The notes: a model not told the origin generated them from the sequence alone. A stretch of 17,111 nt of DNA from JAAYAY01 sp964429355 (GCA_964429355.1 CAYSCH010000198.1:1-17111), one strand, 5' to 3'. Shown: positions 1 to 8,400, numbered from the stretch's first letter. Translations and numbers: made by a program.

Positions 1-1001
1 CCGAACCATTGATGAACCAGCTCGTGGGCCACGAGGTCCTCGCTCGTGCCGTCCAGTTCTGCCCGCTCGTCATGGAGCGTGTCGAGGTTCAAGGTCGTTG
101 CCGACGTGTGTTCCATTCCGCCCCAGCCGTACTCGTCCACGCAGATCTGGGAATATTTGATCCACGGATAACGGCAGCCCAGCAATCCAGAGAAGTGCTC
201 CACCATCCGCGCCGTCTTGCCGAAGCTCCGCTGTGCCTGCTCCAGCCGGCCTTTCGGGACATACGACGTGACCGGCAACCCGTCCCAATTCTGCTCGTAG
301 ACTTCGAACTGGCCCGCCACGACCGACATCAAGTACGATACGTGCTCCGACGCCTGCACGAAGTGCCACGTAACCTTGCCGTCCCCAGCCGGTTTCTTCT
401 CCTTCATCGCACCGTTGGACAACACCAGGTAGCCCTCCGGAACGGTCGCGAGGATCTCGCTCGTCAGGCGATCCGAGGGATGGTCGTGGCACGGGAACCA
501 GTATCGGGCAAACTCCGGTTCGCTCTGGGTCCAGACCATCCGCGTCTGATTCGGTTCCTTCTCGTCGGGCAACACAAAGTGGGCGCCTTGCTTGGGTGAT
601 TTCACCTGGTAGTCGATTCCCAGCCGAAACTCCTCGTCGACCGCCACCTCTCGCCCCAGCTCGACTTCCAGGCGAACACCGCGATGCACAAATTTCAGCG
701 GCGCTGCCTGCGATTGGTCGTCGAGGTACGAAACGCTCGAGATCTTCATTTCCGCTGCATCCAGTTCCACCGTCTGGATCGGCCCGAGCGGCACGAGTGT
801 GAGCACGGCACGGCCGTCGATCTGCTGCTTGTCCCAATCGAATTGCAGTTCGAGGCGAATGTGTCGCTGATCGAATTCGCGACTCCGCAGGCTCCGTTCC
901 GCCGCCCCGAATGGCCCCACTTTCGGCCCGGCCGCCACCGCCCAGCCCGACAAAGCAAATAGCGTGAGAAATGCCAGTGGGATCCGTTGGCGAAGCGTCA
1001 T
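1..1001 (-). CDS. Secreted M1-family zinc aminopeptidase, N-terminal part (cut by window edge)
   Basis: Only the first 333 codons are present; the gene continues beyond base 1. The protein starts MTLRQRIPLAFLTLFALSG, a signal peptide that probably ends near residue 23, so it should act outside the cytoplasm. The M1 landmarks appear in order: the N-terminal beta-domain, including QSEPEFARYWFPCHDHP at about 159-175; the substrate-binding GxMEN-equivalent GGMEH at 294-298; and the zinc motif HELVH at 326-330, followed by QW. The third zinc ligand, a Glu normally about 18 residues further on, lies outside the window. M1 enzymes remove N-terminal residues from peptides, and secreted forms usually serve in nutrient peptide breakdown. 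The oddity is His in place of the usual Asn in GAMEN. ATG at 999-1001 is chosen because the signal peptide begins there. The gene is transcribed divergently from the small protein at 1321. The family is certain; the substrate is unknown. Confidence 0.93.
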   Translation of the reverse strand, partial: MTLRQRIPLAFLTLFALSGWAVAAGPKVGPFGAAERSLRSREFDQRHIRLELQFDWDKQQIDGRAVLTLVPLGPIQTVELDAAEMKISSVSYLDDQSQAAPLKFVHRGVRLEVELGREVAVDEEFRLGIDYQVKSPKQGAHFVLPDEKEPNQTRMVWTQSEPEFARYWFPCHDHPSDRLTSEILATVPEGYLVLSNGAMKEKKPAGDGKVTWHFVQASEHVSYLMSVVAGQFEVYEQNWDGLPVTSYVPKGRLEQAQRSFGKTARMVEHFSGLLGCRYPWIKYSQICVDEYGWGGMEHTSATTLNLDTLHDERAELDGTSEDLVAHELVHQWF

Positions 1002-1320
1002 CGTTGCTACCTCAAGGCGGACAGAGCAGGCCAGGAAACGACGGCAAAGACACCCCCAGTATAGCTATGACTCACACCCTGCGGATAGGAACAACACTGC
1101 CCCACGGCCCCTCGCTGCCGCGACAAAGCTTGAAACCGAGCCGCGTTTCGCCACCGACAATGGCAATGTACCTCCCACCAGGTCGCGCGTCCCCGGCACG
1201 ACGCCCTCAAACGGCACGATTTCCCATAATGGGCGCCCACGGAACGCAAACACATTCATTGACTCGTGCGTAGCGCGAGTCTAGCATGGAGGTGATCTAT
1301 TTTCGGGGGTATGTGTCCGC
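1002..1320. other. Divergent intergenic region between the M1 peptidase and the Cys/His-rich protein
   Basis: This 319-bp stretch has no convincing gene. Several short open frames cross it on both strands, but none has a recognisable domain or a good ribosome-binding site. On the minus strand a TATACT box at 1058-1063 lies 57 bases upstream of the peptidase start and could be its -10 element, although no good -35 is seen at the usual distance. On the plus strand a better promoter with an internal dyad lies at 1259-1287 and is listed separately. Confidence 0.5.
1259..1287 (+). promoter_or_regulatory. Sigma70-like promoter with a dyad between -35 and -10
   Basis: TTGACT at 1259-1264 matches TTGACA at 5 of 6 positions. 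TAGCAT at 1282-1287 matches TATAAT at 4 of 6. They are exactly 17 bases apart, and the start codon follows at 1321. An inverted repeat, GACTCG (1261-1266) and CGAGTC (1276-1281), overlaps the end of the -35 box and fills the spacer, with a further GC/GC match inside it. A dyad in this position is typical of regulator operators, including MerR-type sites, although those usually have 19-20-bp spacers. No regulator gene is visible nearby. Confidence 0.45.
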
Positions 1321-1728
1321 ATGAAATGTCGCTACTCCAAACCGACAATTGCCCTGCTGTTGGGTGGGTATTTCCTGGCCGTTACGGCTGGGGGTGCCTT
1401 CCATACCCACATGACGCTCGATTGCGGTGAACGGGCGGGCGTATCGGCCGAGACTCATGTGGGACTGGTCTGTTGCGAGGGTCACAGTCACCGGGTTGCA
1501 GGCCTTCTGCCAGAGTCGAGAATTCCGGCGTTTCATGCCGAAACCGCCCCTTCCGACTCGAATTGCCCAATCTGCTCTTTTCTGTCGCAGAAACCGGTGC
1601 CGGTTGCGATCGGCTGGATCGAGGACTCGGCCGATCTGGGACAGTCTCTGGTCCGCGTGAGGCCCATTCCTCCTTCGGATGACATTCCCACGACGGTCTT
1701 CAGTCGTGGGCCACCCAGGATTGCCTAG
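1321..1728 (+). CDS. Small exported Cys/His-rich protein, DUF2946-like
   Basis: This 135-aa protein has a short basic N-terminus and a hydrophobic stretch at about 9-25 that looks like a signal peptide or anchor. The rest is unusually rich in possible metal ligands: HTH at 28-30, Cys35, Cys51-Cys52 followed by HSH at 55-57, and CPIC at 82-85. It ends in a Pro/Arg-rich tail (RGPPRIA). This arrangement, with a central CPxC and a Pro-rich end, resembles small DUF2946-type proteins often linked to copper or other metal handling, but the match is by eye and the function is unproven. The ATG at 1321 gives a proper signal sequence; a weak G-rich stretch about 11 bases upstream may serve as ribosome-binding site. 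The dyad-containing promoter just upstream suggests regulated expression. The next gene begins 213 bp downstream, so co-transcription is doubtful. Confidence 0.65.
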   Translation: MKCRYSKPTIALLLGGYFLAVTAGGAFHTHMTLDCGERAGVSAETHVGLVCCEGHSHRVAGLLPESRIPAFHAETAPSDSNCPICSFLSQKPVPVAIGWIEDSADLGQSLVRVRPIPPSDDIPTTVFSRGPPRIA

Positions 1729-1768
1729 CAGTCCGGCGGATCTATCGATTCTCGGCTTGCCGGGGAAA

Positions 1769-1788
1769 CGGACGCTTGGTTGCGTCCG
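1769..1788 (+). terminator. Hairpin after the Cys/His-rich protein gene
   Basis: CGGACGC at 1769-1775 and GCGTCCG at 1782-1788 form a perfect 7-bp stem with a 6-base loop, 41 bases after the stop codon. No run of T follows, so it is at best a weak or factor-assisted terminator. Confidence 0.3.
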
Positions 1789-1854
1789 CTGACGATCCCG
1801 TGGCTGGCAAGGGGAACCGCTCATCGGTTTGACTCTCCGCTGGGGCTGCGCGTG

Positions 1855-1876
1855 TTGCGCGCTCGTTTGCGCGCTC
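1855..1876 (+). repeat. Two-copy 12-bp direct repeat upstream of the DUF1559 gene
   Basis: TTGCGCGCTC occurs at 1855-1864 and again at 1867-1876, so the copies are offset by 12 bp, close to one helical turn. The pair lies 65-87 bp upstream of the DUF1559 start codon. It could be a binding site for a dimeric regulator or simply a GC-rich duplication. Confidence 0.4.
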
Positions 1877-1941
1877 CATACTCGATCTGTCGCGATCGTG
1901 TTTTCCTGTTCTTGTCATTCTTCGAAGCGAGAGATATTCCC

Positions 1942-2853
1942 ATGCGGCGCAACGCTTTTACTCTTGTTGAACTCCTGGTGGTAATCGCCATCATCGGTAT
2001 CCTGATCGCCCTGCTTCTTCCGGCCGTTCAAGCGGCCAGGGAGGCGGCGCGGCGAATGTCCTGCACCAACAACCTGAAGCAGATCGGCATTGCCCTCCAC
2101 AATTACCACGACACCCATCGCACGCTGCCGATCGGGTGGCTTGGCTTCGATTCCAGCGGAAATGCGGATTTCCTGGGCCTGCCCGGGTGGGCCTGGAGCA
2201 CGCGGATCCTCCCCTTCATGGAGCAGCAAGCTCTCTACGATGGTCTGATCGACATGAATCAACCGGTCACGGCGCCCGCCAACGACAAGGCCCGAGTCAC
2301 GGTCGTTTCGAACTTCGTCTGTCCCTCGGATACGGGGGGGGACGTCTTCGACCTGAAGAATGCCGTGGATGAGGAAACCGAAGGAACGACCGTCATCACC
2401 CGGGTTGCCAAGAGCAACTATCTGGGCGTATTCGGCACGCAGGACATCCATGCTATCTGCGAACAGGGTGAACCGGACTACAACGGATGCCTGGGAAACG
2501 GGATCTTCTTCCTCAACCGCAGCGTGGGCTCCCAGGATATTACGGATGGCCTGAGCAACACCTTTCTGGTCGGCGAACGCTGGTCGAAGTGGGTGGGTTC
2601 GACATGGACGGGGGTCGTTCCCGGGGGGTGGCATGCGCCGGGCCGGGTCGTCGCCATCGCCTCAGATGAATTTCCCCCTAATTCCGAAGCGAACGTGGAG
2701 CACCAGACCCATAACTTCAGCAGCCGCCATCCGGCCGGGACGAATTTCCTGTTGTCCGACGGGCACGTCCAGTTGGTTACCGAGACGATCGATCTGGAGG
2801 TCTACACGGCTCTCTGCACCCGGGCGGGCAACGAGGCAGTCGGCGGACTCTGA
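1942..2853 (+). CDS. DUF1559 family prepilin-like protein with H-X9-DG C-terminus
   Basis: This is a 303-aa protein. ATG at 1942 is chosen over in-frame upstream starts because it gives the short basic leader MRRNA followed by FTLVELLVVIAIIGILIALL, a class III (type IV pilin-like) signal with a hydrophobic helix at about 6-28. GAGAG lies just upstream as ribosome-binding site. The pattern AREAARRMSCTNNLKQIGIA follows at about 34-53. Near the C-terminus His263 plus nine residues and then Asp-Gly forms the H-X9-DG motif that marks planctomycete DUF1559 proteins. Proteins of this kind are expected to be cut by a prepilin peptidase and displayed at or beyond the inner membrane, but their role is not established. 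They usually occur in many copies per genome. The residue before the cleavage site is Ala rather than the usual Gly. It appears to be a single-gene unit. Confidence 0.95.
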   Translation: MRRNAFTLVELLVVIAIIGILIALLLPAVQAAREAARRMSCTNNLKQIGIALHNYHDTHRTLPIGWLGFDSSGNADFLGLPGWAWSTRILPFMEQQALYDGLIDMNQPVTAPANDKARVTVVSNFVCPSDTGGDVFDLKNAVDEETEGTTVITRVAKSNYLGVFGTQDIHAICEQGEPDYNGCLGNGIFFLNRSVGSQDITDGLSNTFLVGERWSKWVGSTWTGVVPGGWHAPGRVVAIASDEFPPNSEANVEHQTHNFSSRHPAGTNFLLSDGHVQLVTETIDLEVYTALCTRAGNEAVGGL

Positions 2854-2919
2854 CCTCGGATGGCTGGAAGACAAACGGTTCTGATTGTCCAGATCGGGCC
2901 CTTTCGAGCAGCGGTTTCC

Positions 2920-2948
2920 TTGGCGGCAGCAACCCGCGGCGCTACAAT
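2920..2948 (+). promoter_or_regulatory. Sigma70-like promoter of the AAA+ ATPase gene
   Basis: TTGGCG (2920-2925, 4 of 6 matches) and TACAAT (2943-2948, 5 of 6) are separated by exactly 17 bases. Transcription would start near 2955 and leave a leader of about 98 bases before the ATG at 3053. This supports the downstream ATG rather than the longer open frame beginning at 2885, which would start upstream of the promoter. Confidence 0.5.
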
Positions 2949-2963
2949 TTGCCACCGGCAGAA

Positions 2964-2984
2964 GCTCCTCGTGTTTTGGGGAGC
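2964..2984 (+). promoter_or_regulatory. Leader hairpin in the ATPase 5' UTR
   Basis: GCTCCTC at 2964-2970 can pair with GGGGAGC at 2978-2984 (7 pairs including one G-U) around a 7-base loop. It lies about 9 bases after the predicted transcription start. It could stabilise the mRNA 5' end. No known riboswitch fold is recognised. Confidence 0.35.
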
Positions 2985-3052
2985 CAAACCCGTGTCGCGC
3001 CGGTCCTGATGCACGCCCACATACCGCTTCGCGACTGGAACTCGAGAGGACT

Positions 3053-4471
3053 ATGAGCACCTTTACAAAACCGACGAACCTTCGCGAGTTGCGCGAGAGC
3101 GGCTGGGTGTCCAGGACCGTGAAGGCAGAGATCCGCGAGAACTTCCTGCGCGCCCTGAGCGGCGGGGAAGAGCTGTTTCCCGGCATTGTCGGCTACGAAG
3201 ATACCGTGATTCCGGAAATCAATATCGCCCTGATCGCGGGACACGACCTTCTGTTTCTGGGCGAAAAGGGGCAAGCCAAGAGCCGCCTCATGCGGCTCCT
3301 GGTCCGGTTTCTCGACGAGGAAGTTCCCTACCTCGACCTGCCCGGAGTCCCGGTTCATGAAGATCCGCTCGCGCCGATCACCAGGACCGGCAAGCAGCGG
3401 GTGGCCGAATACCCCGAAGAGGAAATCCCGATCAAATGGTGGCCTCGCGACGACCGCTATGCCGAGCGGCTCGCGCCCGGTACGAAGTTCGCCGACGTGA
3501 TTGGAGAAATCGACCCCGCCAAGCTGGCTCAGGGCACGAGCATGTCGGCGGAAGACGCGCTCCACTTCGGACTCATTCCCCGAATGCACCGAGGGCTGTT
3601 TGCGATGAACGAGCTCCCGGAACTGGATGAGCTGGTTCAGGTTGGGCTGTTCAATATTTTGGAAGAGCGGGACGTGCAGATCCGAGGCTACCCGATCCGA
3701 TTCGACCTCGATGTCATGATCCTGTTCTCGGCCAACCCGGCCACGTACAACCGCAGCGGGAAGGTGATTCCCCAGTTGAAAGACCGAATCGGTTCGGTGA
3801 TCCACACGCACTATCCGCGGCAGCGCGACCTGGGGATCGAAATCACCCGGCAAGAGGCGGGGATCGATCTGGACGGCGAGTATCCGGTCCAGGTTCCTCT
3901 GTTCATGCGCGAGATCATCGAGCAGATCAGCCTGGTCGCGCGCCGGTCGAAGTACGTGGACCAGCAGTCGGGGGTCAGCGCGCGGCTGAGTATCGCCAAC
4001 TACCGCGCCATGGTCGCCAGCGCCCGGCAACGGTCGGCCCTGCTCGGAGAACGGCCGTCCGTGCCGCGGATCAGCGATCTGGGGCACCTCGCCTCGACTT
4101 CGCTCGGGAAACTGGAACTCGACATGATGTCAAGCCATCAGATGACGGAGCAACAGGTCCTCGACGCGATTCTGGCCGAGGCAATCCGCGACGTGTTCGA
4201 CGAATACGTCGAGCGGCACGGCATCGAGGAGATTGCGGAGATCTTCTCGCGAGGAGTGAAGGTCGAAGTGGGCGACTTGCTCCCGTCGTCACACTACTCC
4301 GACCGGCTCAAATACGTTCCGCCTGCCTGGGAGAAGGCATTCGAGGTGAATGCCTCCAGCGATCCGGCAGTGCGGGCCTCGTGCGTGGAGTTCGTGCTGG
4401 CGGGACTCTACGCCCACGAGACCATCTCCCGGACCGAACGTCACGGCCGCATCGAATACCAGTTCCTCTGA
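3053..4471 (+). CDS. MoxR/Mg-chelatase-like AAA+ ATPase
   Basis: This is a 472-aa AAA+ ATPase of the magnesium-chelatase/MoxR group. ATG at 3053 follows GAGAGGA and lies downstream of a good promoter. Walker A is GEKGQAKS at 70-77. The Walker B strand is RGLFAMNELPELDE at about 180-193, with Asn186-Glu187 in place of the usual Asp-Glu. Sensor 1 is Asn228 in FSANPATY. The arginine-finger candidate is Arg245 in LKDRIGS, and sensor 2 is Arg311 in SGVSARLS. From memory, the NEL form of Walker B is usual in this subfamily, so it need not mean loss of ATPase activity. Relatives generally act as chaperone-like motors for metal insertion or complex assembly with a VWA-domain partner. No VWA gene lies in the window: the next gene is convergent and unrelated. 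The class is certain; the substrate is unknown. Confidence 0.9.
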   Translation: MSTFTKPTNLRELRESGWVSRTVKAEIRENFLRALSGGEELFPGIVGYEDTVIPEINIALIAGHDLLFLGEKGQAKSRLMRLLVRFLDEEVPYLDLPGVPVHEDPLAPITRTGKQRVAEYPEEEIPIKWWPRDDRYAERLAPGTKFADVIGEIDPAKLAQGTSMSAEDALHFGLIPRMHRGLFAMNELPELDELVQVGLFNILEERDVQIRGYPIRFDLDVMILFSANPATYNRSGKVIPQLKDRIGSVIHTHYPRQRDLGIEITRQEAGIDLDGEYPVQVPLFMREIIEQISLVARRSKYVDQQSGVSARLSIANYRAMVASARQRSALLGERPSVPRISDLGHLASTSLGKLELDMMSSHQMTEQQVLDAILAEAIRDVFDEYVERHGIEEIAEIFSRGVKVEVGDLLPSSHYSDRLKYVPPAWEKAFEVNASSDPAVRASCVEFVLAGLYAHETISRTERHGRIEYQFL

Positions 4472-4506
4472 TCCGCTCCTTGGGCCAAGGAAGCCGCCCA
4501 TGGGGT

Positions 4507-4595
4507 CTATCCTTGCCCGTAAGAAACTCCCCCGTTCCGTCAGGGCTTCCTGAAACGCCCTGACAGATCGTAGCAGCTCCCACGGGCCTGGATAG
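4507..4595. terminator. Nested inverted repeat between convergent genes
   Basis: The inner stem is perfect: GTCAGGGC (4539-4546) and GCCCTGAC (4557-4564), 8 bp with a 10-base loop. An outer, imperfect arm pair lies at 4507-4519 (CTATCCTTGCCCG) and 4583-4595 (CGGGCCTGGATAG). Outer and inner arms are separated by almost the same distance on both sides (about 18 bases), so the whole element is symmetric. It sits between the stops of the ATPase (4471) and DUF2461 (4623), where a two-way terminator is expected. No strong T run follows either arm. Confidence 0.45.
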
Positions 4596-4622
4596 GCACG
4601 ATCGGTGGTATCGTCCACGGCC

Positions 4623-5309
4623 CTAAAACGGCACGTTGAGGGCCCGGCAGAGGAACCGCATGAAGGGGCGGCTGGCGGCAAAATTGTCGGCCACAAAGTC
4701 GACGAAGCTCTTGCTGAGAACATCCTGTCGGCGCACTTCACGGTAGGCAATGAAATCGGTTCGCCTCAGATCCTCGATCAACGGATGGTCGGCGGGGTAG
4801 TCGCGAGGGGCCTTCTTCAGGCTGTCCCCCTCGAGGGTAAAGCAGTCGCGAAAGCGCTTCTCGCCCTTAGCCCGCCGCCACCGTTGGGGGTCATCGTCGA
4901 TCGTCTGGCGGATCATCGCCAGCGCCTCGCGATCCGGCCGCCAGGTGCCGGCACAGAGAAAGCACTCGTCGAGCGCGATATGCACGTAGAAACCAGGGGC
5001 GTGCACGTCCCGGGCGAACTCGTGGCGGAACTGGATGCCCACGTTTGTCTTGTAGGGCTCGGTGTCCCGGGCGAAACGCGTATCGCGATAGACTCGCATG
5101 AGCGAGCCGCTCACCCGGCGGTCGCTGGCAACGAAGTACTCAGAGACCCTCTTCAGCCGCGGTTGAAATGCCCGAATGAAGGCCATGCAAGGCTCCAGAA
5201 CCTCTCGATCGTAGCGATCCTTGTTCTCCAGAAACCACGGCCGATTGTTATTTTCGGTGAGATCTTCAAGGAACTGAAATAGGGCAGGCTCGAATTGGGT
5301 GAATTCCAA
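4623..5309 (-). CDS. DUF2461 (TIGR02453) family protein
   Basis: This is a 228-aa cytoplasmic protein with no signal peptide. Family hallmarks seen are FLEDLTENNNRPWF at 13-26, RVYRDTRFARDTEPYKTNVG at 72-91, GFYVHI at 106-111, GTWRPD at 121-126, and the KKAPRDYPADHP segment at 165-176. The length fits the family. No ATG is available upstream of the conserved start, so TTG at 5307-5309 is chosen; GGAGA lies 7 bases before it at a good spacing. The open frame itself continues upstream into the RND gene, but only as an off-frame extension. The biochemical function of DUF2461 is not known. It lies 110 bp downstream of the RND permease in the same direction and may be carried on its transcript, although nothing links it to efflux. 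Confidence 0.9.
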   Translation of the reverse strand: MEFTQFEPALFQFLEDLTENNNRPWFLENKDRYDREVLEPCMAFIRAFQPRLKRVSEYFVASDRRVSGSLMRVYRDTRFARDTEPYKTNVGIQFRHEFARDVHAPGFYVHIALDECFLCAGTWRPDREALAMIRQTIDDDPQRWRRAKGEKRFRDCFTLEGDSLKKAPRDYPADHPLIEDLRRTDFIAYREVRRQDVLSKSFVDFVADNFAASRPFMRFLCRALNVPF

Positions 5310-5419
5310 GACAAGGTCTCCAAGTACGAACCACAAAGGCAATTGGCCCAAGGGGGAAATCCGGAGATCGAAGGGGGGTAATAACAATGGTTGCCTTCGC
5401 TCGACCGGCAAGGCAGCAC

Positions 5420-8400
5420 TCAATGAGTTGCGGCGGGAGGCTGGGACTTGGGGGCGCTCCGTTCGGCAAACCACATCATCGTGGAGTAGAAGACCGGCGT
5501 GAAGAAGATGCCGAACAGGGTCACGCCGAGCATGCCACTGAACACTCCCACGCCCAGGGCCACGCGCATCTCGGCCCCGGCTCCTGCCGAAGTCAGCAAC
5601 GGCACTACGCCCAGGATGAAGGCGAAGGACGTCATCAGGATCGGCCGCAGTCGCAACCGGCAGGCATCGACAGTCGCGTCGTATCGGGACTTGCCGCTGC
5701 CCTGCTGCTCCTTGGCGAATTCCACAATCAGGATCGCGTTCTTGCTGGCCAGACCGATCAGCACCACGAGCCCAATCTGGGTGAAGATGTTGTTGTCCAT
5801 GCCCATGAGCCACACGCCGGCCATGGCGGCCAGCAGGCACATGGGAACGATCAGGATGATCGCCAAGGGGAGCGACCAGCTTTCGTACTGCGCGGCGAGC
5901 ACGAGAAACACGAAAATCACCGCCAGCGGGAACACGAGCATGTTGATCAGGTCTTCGCCGGCCATGATCTGCTGGAGCGTCAATTCCGTCCACTCGAAGC
6001 CCATGCTCTGCGGGAGGTTGTTGCCGGCAAGCTCTTCCATCATCGCAATGGCCTGGCCGGAACTGACTCCAGGCGCCGTGCCGCCGCTGATCTCGGCAGA
6101 AGGATACATCTGGTAGCGGTTGACGATCGCCGGCCCGGCCACGTCGCTGACGCGGACCACGCTGGCAAGGGGAATCATCTGGCCGTCGGCGTTGCGGATC
6201 CTCAGCCCGCCAATATCCTCCAGGCGGCTGCGGAACTGGGCGTCGGCCTGAACGTTGACCTGCCAGTTTCGCCCCTGGAAGGTGAAATCGTTGGCATAGG
6301 CCGATCCGAGGTACACCTGGAGCGTTTCGTAAACATCGCTGAGCGCCAGGCTCAGCGACTTGGCCTTGGTCCGGTCGACATCAATGAAGAGCTGGGGCTG
6401 GTTGGCGCTGAAACTGCTGAACAATCCCACCAGGCCGGGCTGTGCGGCCGCGGTTTCGATCACGCTCTCGACGTTCTTCTGCAGTTCGAGAGATCCCAGA
6501 TCGCCCCGGTCCTGGACCTGCAGCTTAAAGCCGCCGGTGCTCCCCAGACCATCGATGGGCGGCGCGCCGAAGGCCACGATCTGGGCGTCCTGGATTTGCT
6601 GGAATTGCTTGCGGAGCTCGGCCGCGATGGCATTGGCATCCAGATCCGCCTTGCCCTTGCGCTCCTCGAAAGGCTCAAGGATCACGAACATGCCGCCCAC
6701 GTTGGAGATGTTGCTGGATGTGAGTACCGAATAACCCGGGACGGCGATCACATGCCCGACCCCCTCGGTAGCGAGCGTGATCTCGTTCATGCGCCGGACC
6801 ACCGCGTCGGACCGCTCCAAGCTGGCGCCATCCGGCAACTGCGCGTTGATCACCAGGTAGCCCTTGTCCTGTTCGGGGATGAATCCGACCGGCACCGCCT
6901 TGAATCCCAGATAGGTAAGCACCATCAGGCCGCCATAGACCATGAGCACAATGGCGCTGGTCCGCAGAAGAAGACCCACGGTGCGGCCATAACCGGCAAT
7001 CGTTCGATCGAACCCCCAGTTGAAACCATCGAACAGCATCGCCAGGGCACGGTTGACCGCACCCGCTGCAAACCACCCGGCCACGCTGCCCAGAACGAGG
7101 CAGACGGCGCGGACAGCCCAAAGCAGCGTGGAACCGCCGTGAGCCGTTGCCTCTTCGCCGTGGCTGCCCCCCGATGACGCGAAGGCCCCGGCCAGCGATG
7201 GGGCCAGAACCAGCATCGCGATCAAGCCGAGGAGCAGCGCCACCGCAACCCGCGGAAGGGCCTCTTGGCGCTGGTGTTCGTCATGGCGATGGGGCTTGAG
7301 CAGGATCGCACAGAGCGCCGGACTGAGCGTGAGCGAGTTGAAAGCCGAGATCACCGTGGAGGCGGCAATCGTCAGGGCAAACTGCCGGAAGAACTCCCCG
7401 GTGATGCCCGTGATGAAGCCGGTAGGCACAAACACCGCGCACAGCACCAGGGCGATGGCGACGACAGGTCCCGACACTTCTTTCATCGCCTGCCGTGTGG
7501 CGTCCTTGACGCCCAGTCCCAGGGCCATGTTGCGTTCGACGTTCTCGACGACGACGATCGCGTCGTCGACGACGATGCCGATGGCCAGGACGAGCCCGAA
7601 CAGCGAAAGGTTGTTGAGCGAGAACCCCAGGGCGGCCATGACGGCGAAGGTGCCCACGAGTGAGACCGGCACGGCGATCATCGGGATGATCGTCGTCCGC
7701 CAGTTCTGCAGGAAGACCAGAACAACGATGAACACCAGTACGATCGCTTCATACAGGGTCTTGAACACTTCGTGGATCGATTCTTCCACGAACACGGTCG
7801 TATCGTAGACGATCTTGTACTCGACTCCCTTGGGAAAGTCCTTCTGGAGCCGATCCATTTCACTGCGCACCGCATCGGCGGTGGCCAGGGCGTTGGACCC
7901 GGGGAGCTGGAACACGGCCAGGGTCACCGCTTCGTCACCGTCGAGGTAGCTGTTGACGTCGTAGTTTTTCGCGCCCAGTTCCGCCCGTCCGATATCCTTG
8001 ATCCTCGTGATCCGGCCATCCGCCCCCGTCTTGACGATGACATTCTCGAACTCATCCTTCTCCAGGAGCCGGCCGAGGGTGTTAATCGGATACTGAAAGG
8101 TCTGCCCCTCGGGGGCCGGCGGTTGGCCGATCCGCCCGGCCGCCACCTGCACGTTCTGTTCGCGCAGGGCCGCGATCACGTCGCCGGCCGTCATCCCGCG
8201 CGACGCCAACTGCGGCGGATCGAGCCAGATCCGCATGCTGTAGTCGCGGGCGCCGAGAAAGGCCACGTCGCCTACTCCGGGGAGACGGGCCAGGGCATCC
8301 TTGACGCGGATCCCGGCGTAGTTGCTCAGATAGAGCTGGTCGTACGTCTTCTCCGGAGAGACCAGGTTCACGCAGAGCAGAATCGCCGGCGACTTCTTCT

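Noticed and set aside
1065..1259. 64-codon minus-strand open frame in the gap upstream of the M1 peptidase
   Set aside because: It has no clear ribosome-binding site and no recognisable motif, and it would occupy the promoter region. It cannot be excluded but is not supported.
1883..1898. CGATC/GATCG inverted repeat upstream of the DUF1559 gene
   Set aside because: Only 5 bp per arm and not in a promoter-like context; likely chance.
5336..5397. 7-bp inverted repeat (AAGGCAA/TTGCCTT) between the RND permease and DUF2461
   Set aside because: The arms are about 48 bp apart with no intervening structure or T run; such a match is expected by chance.
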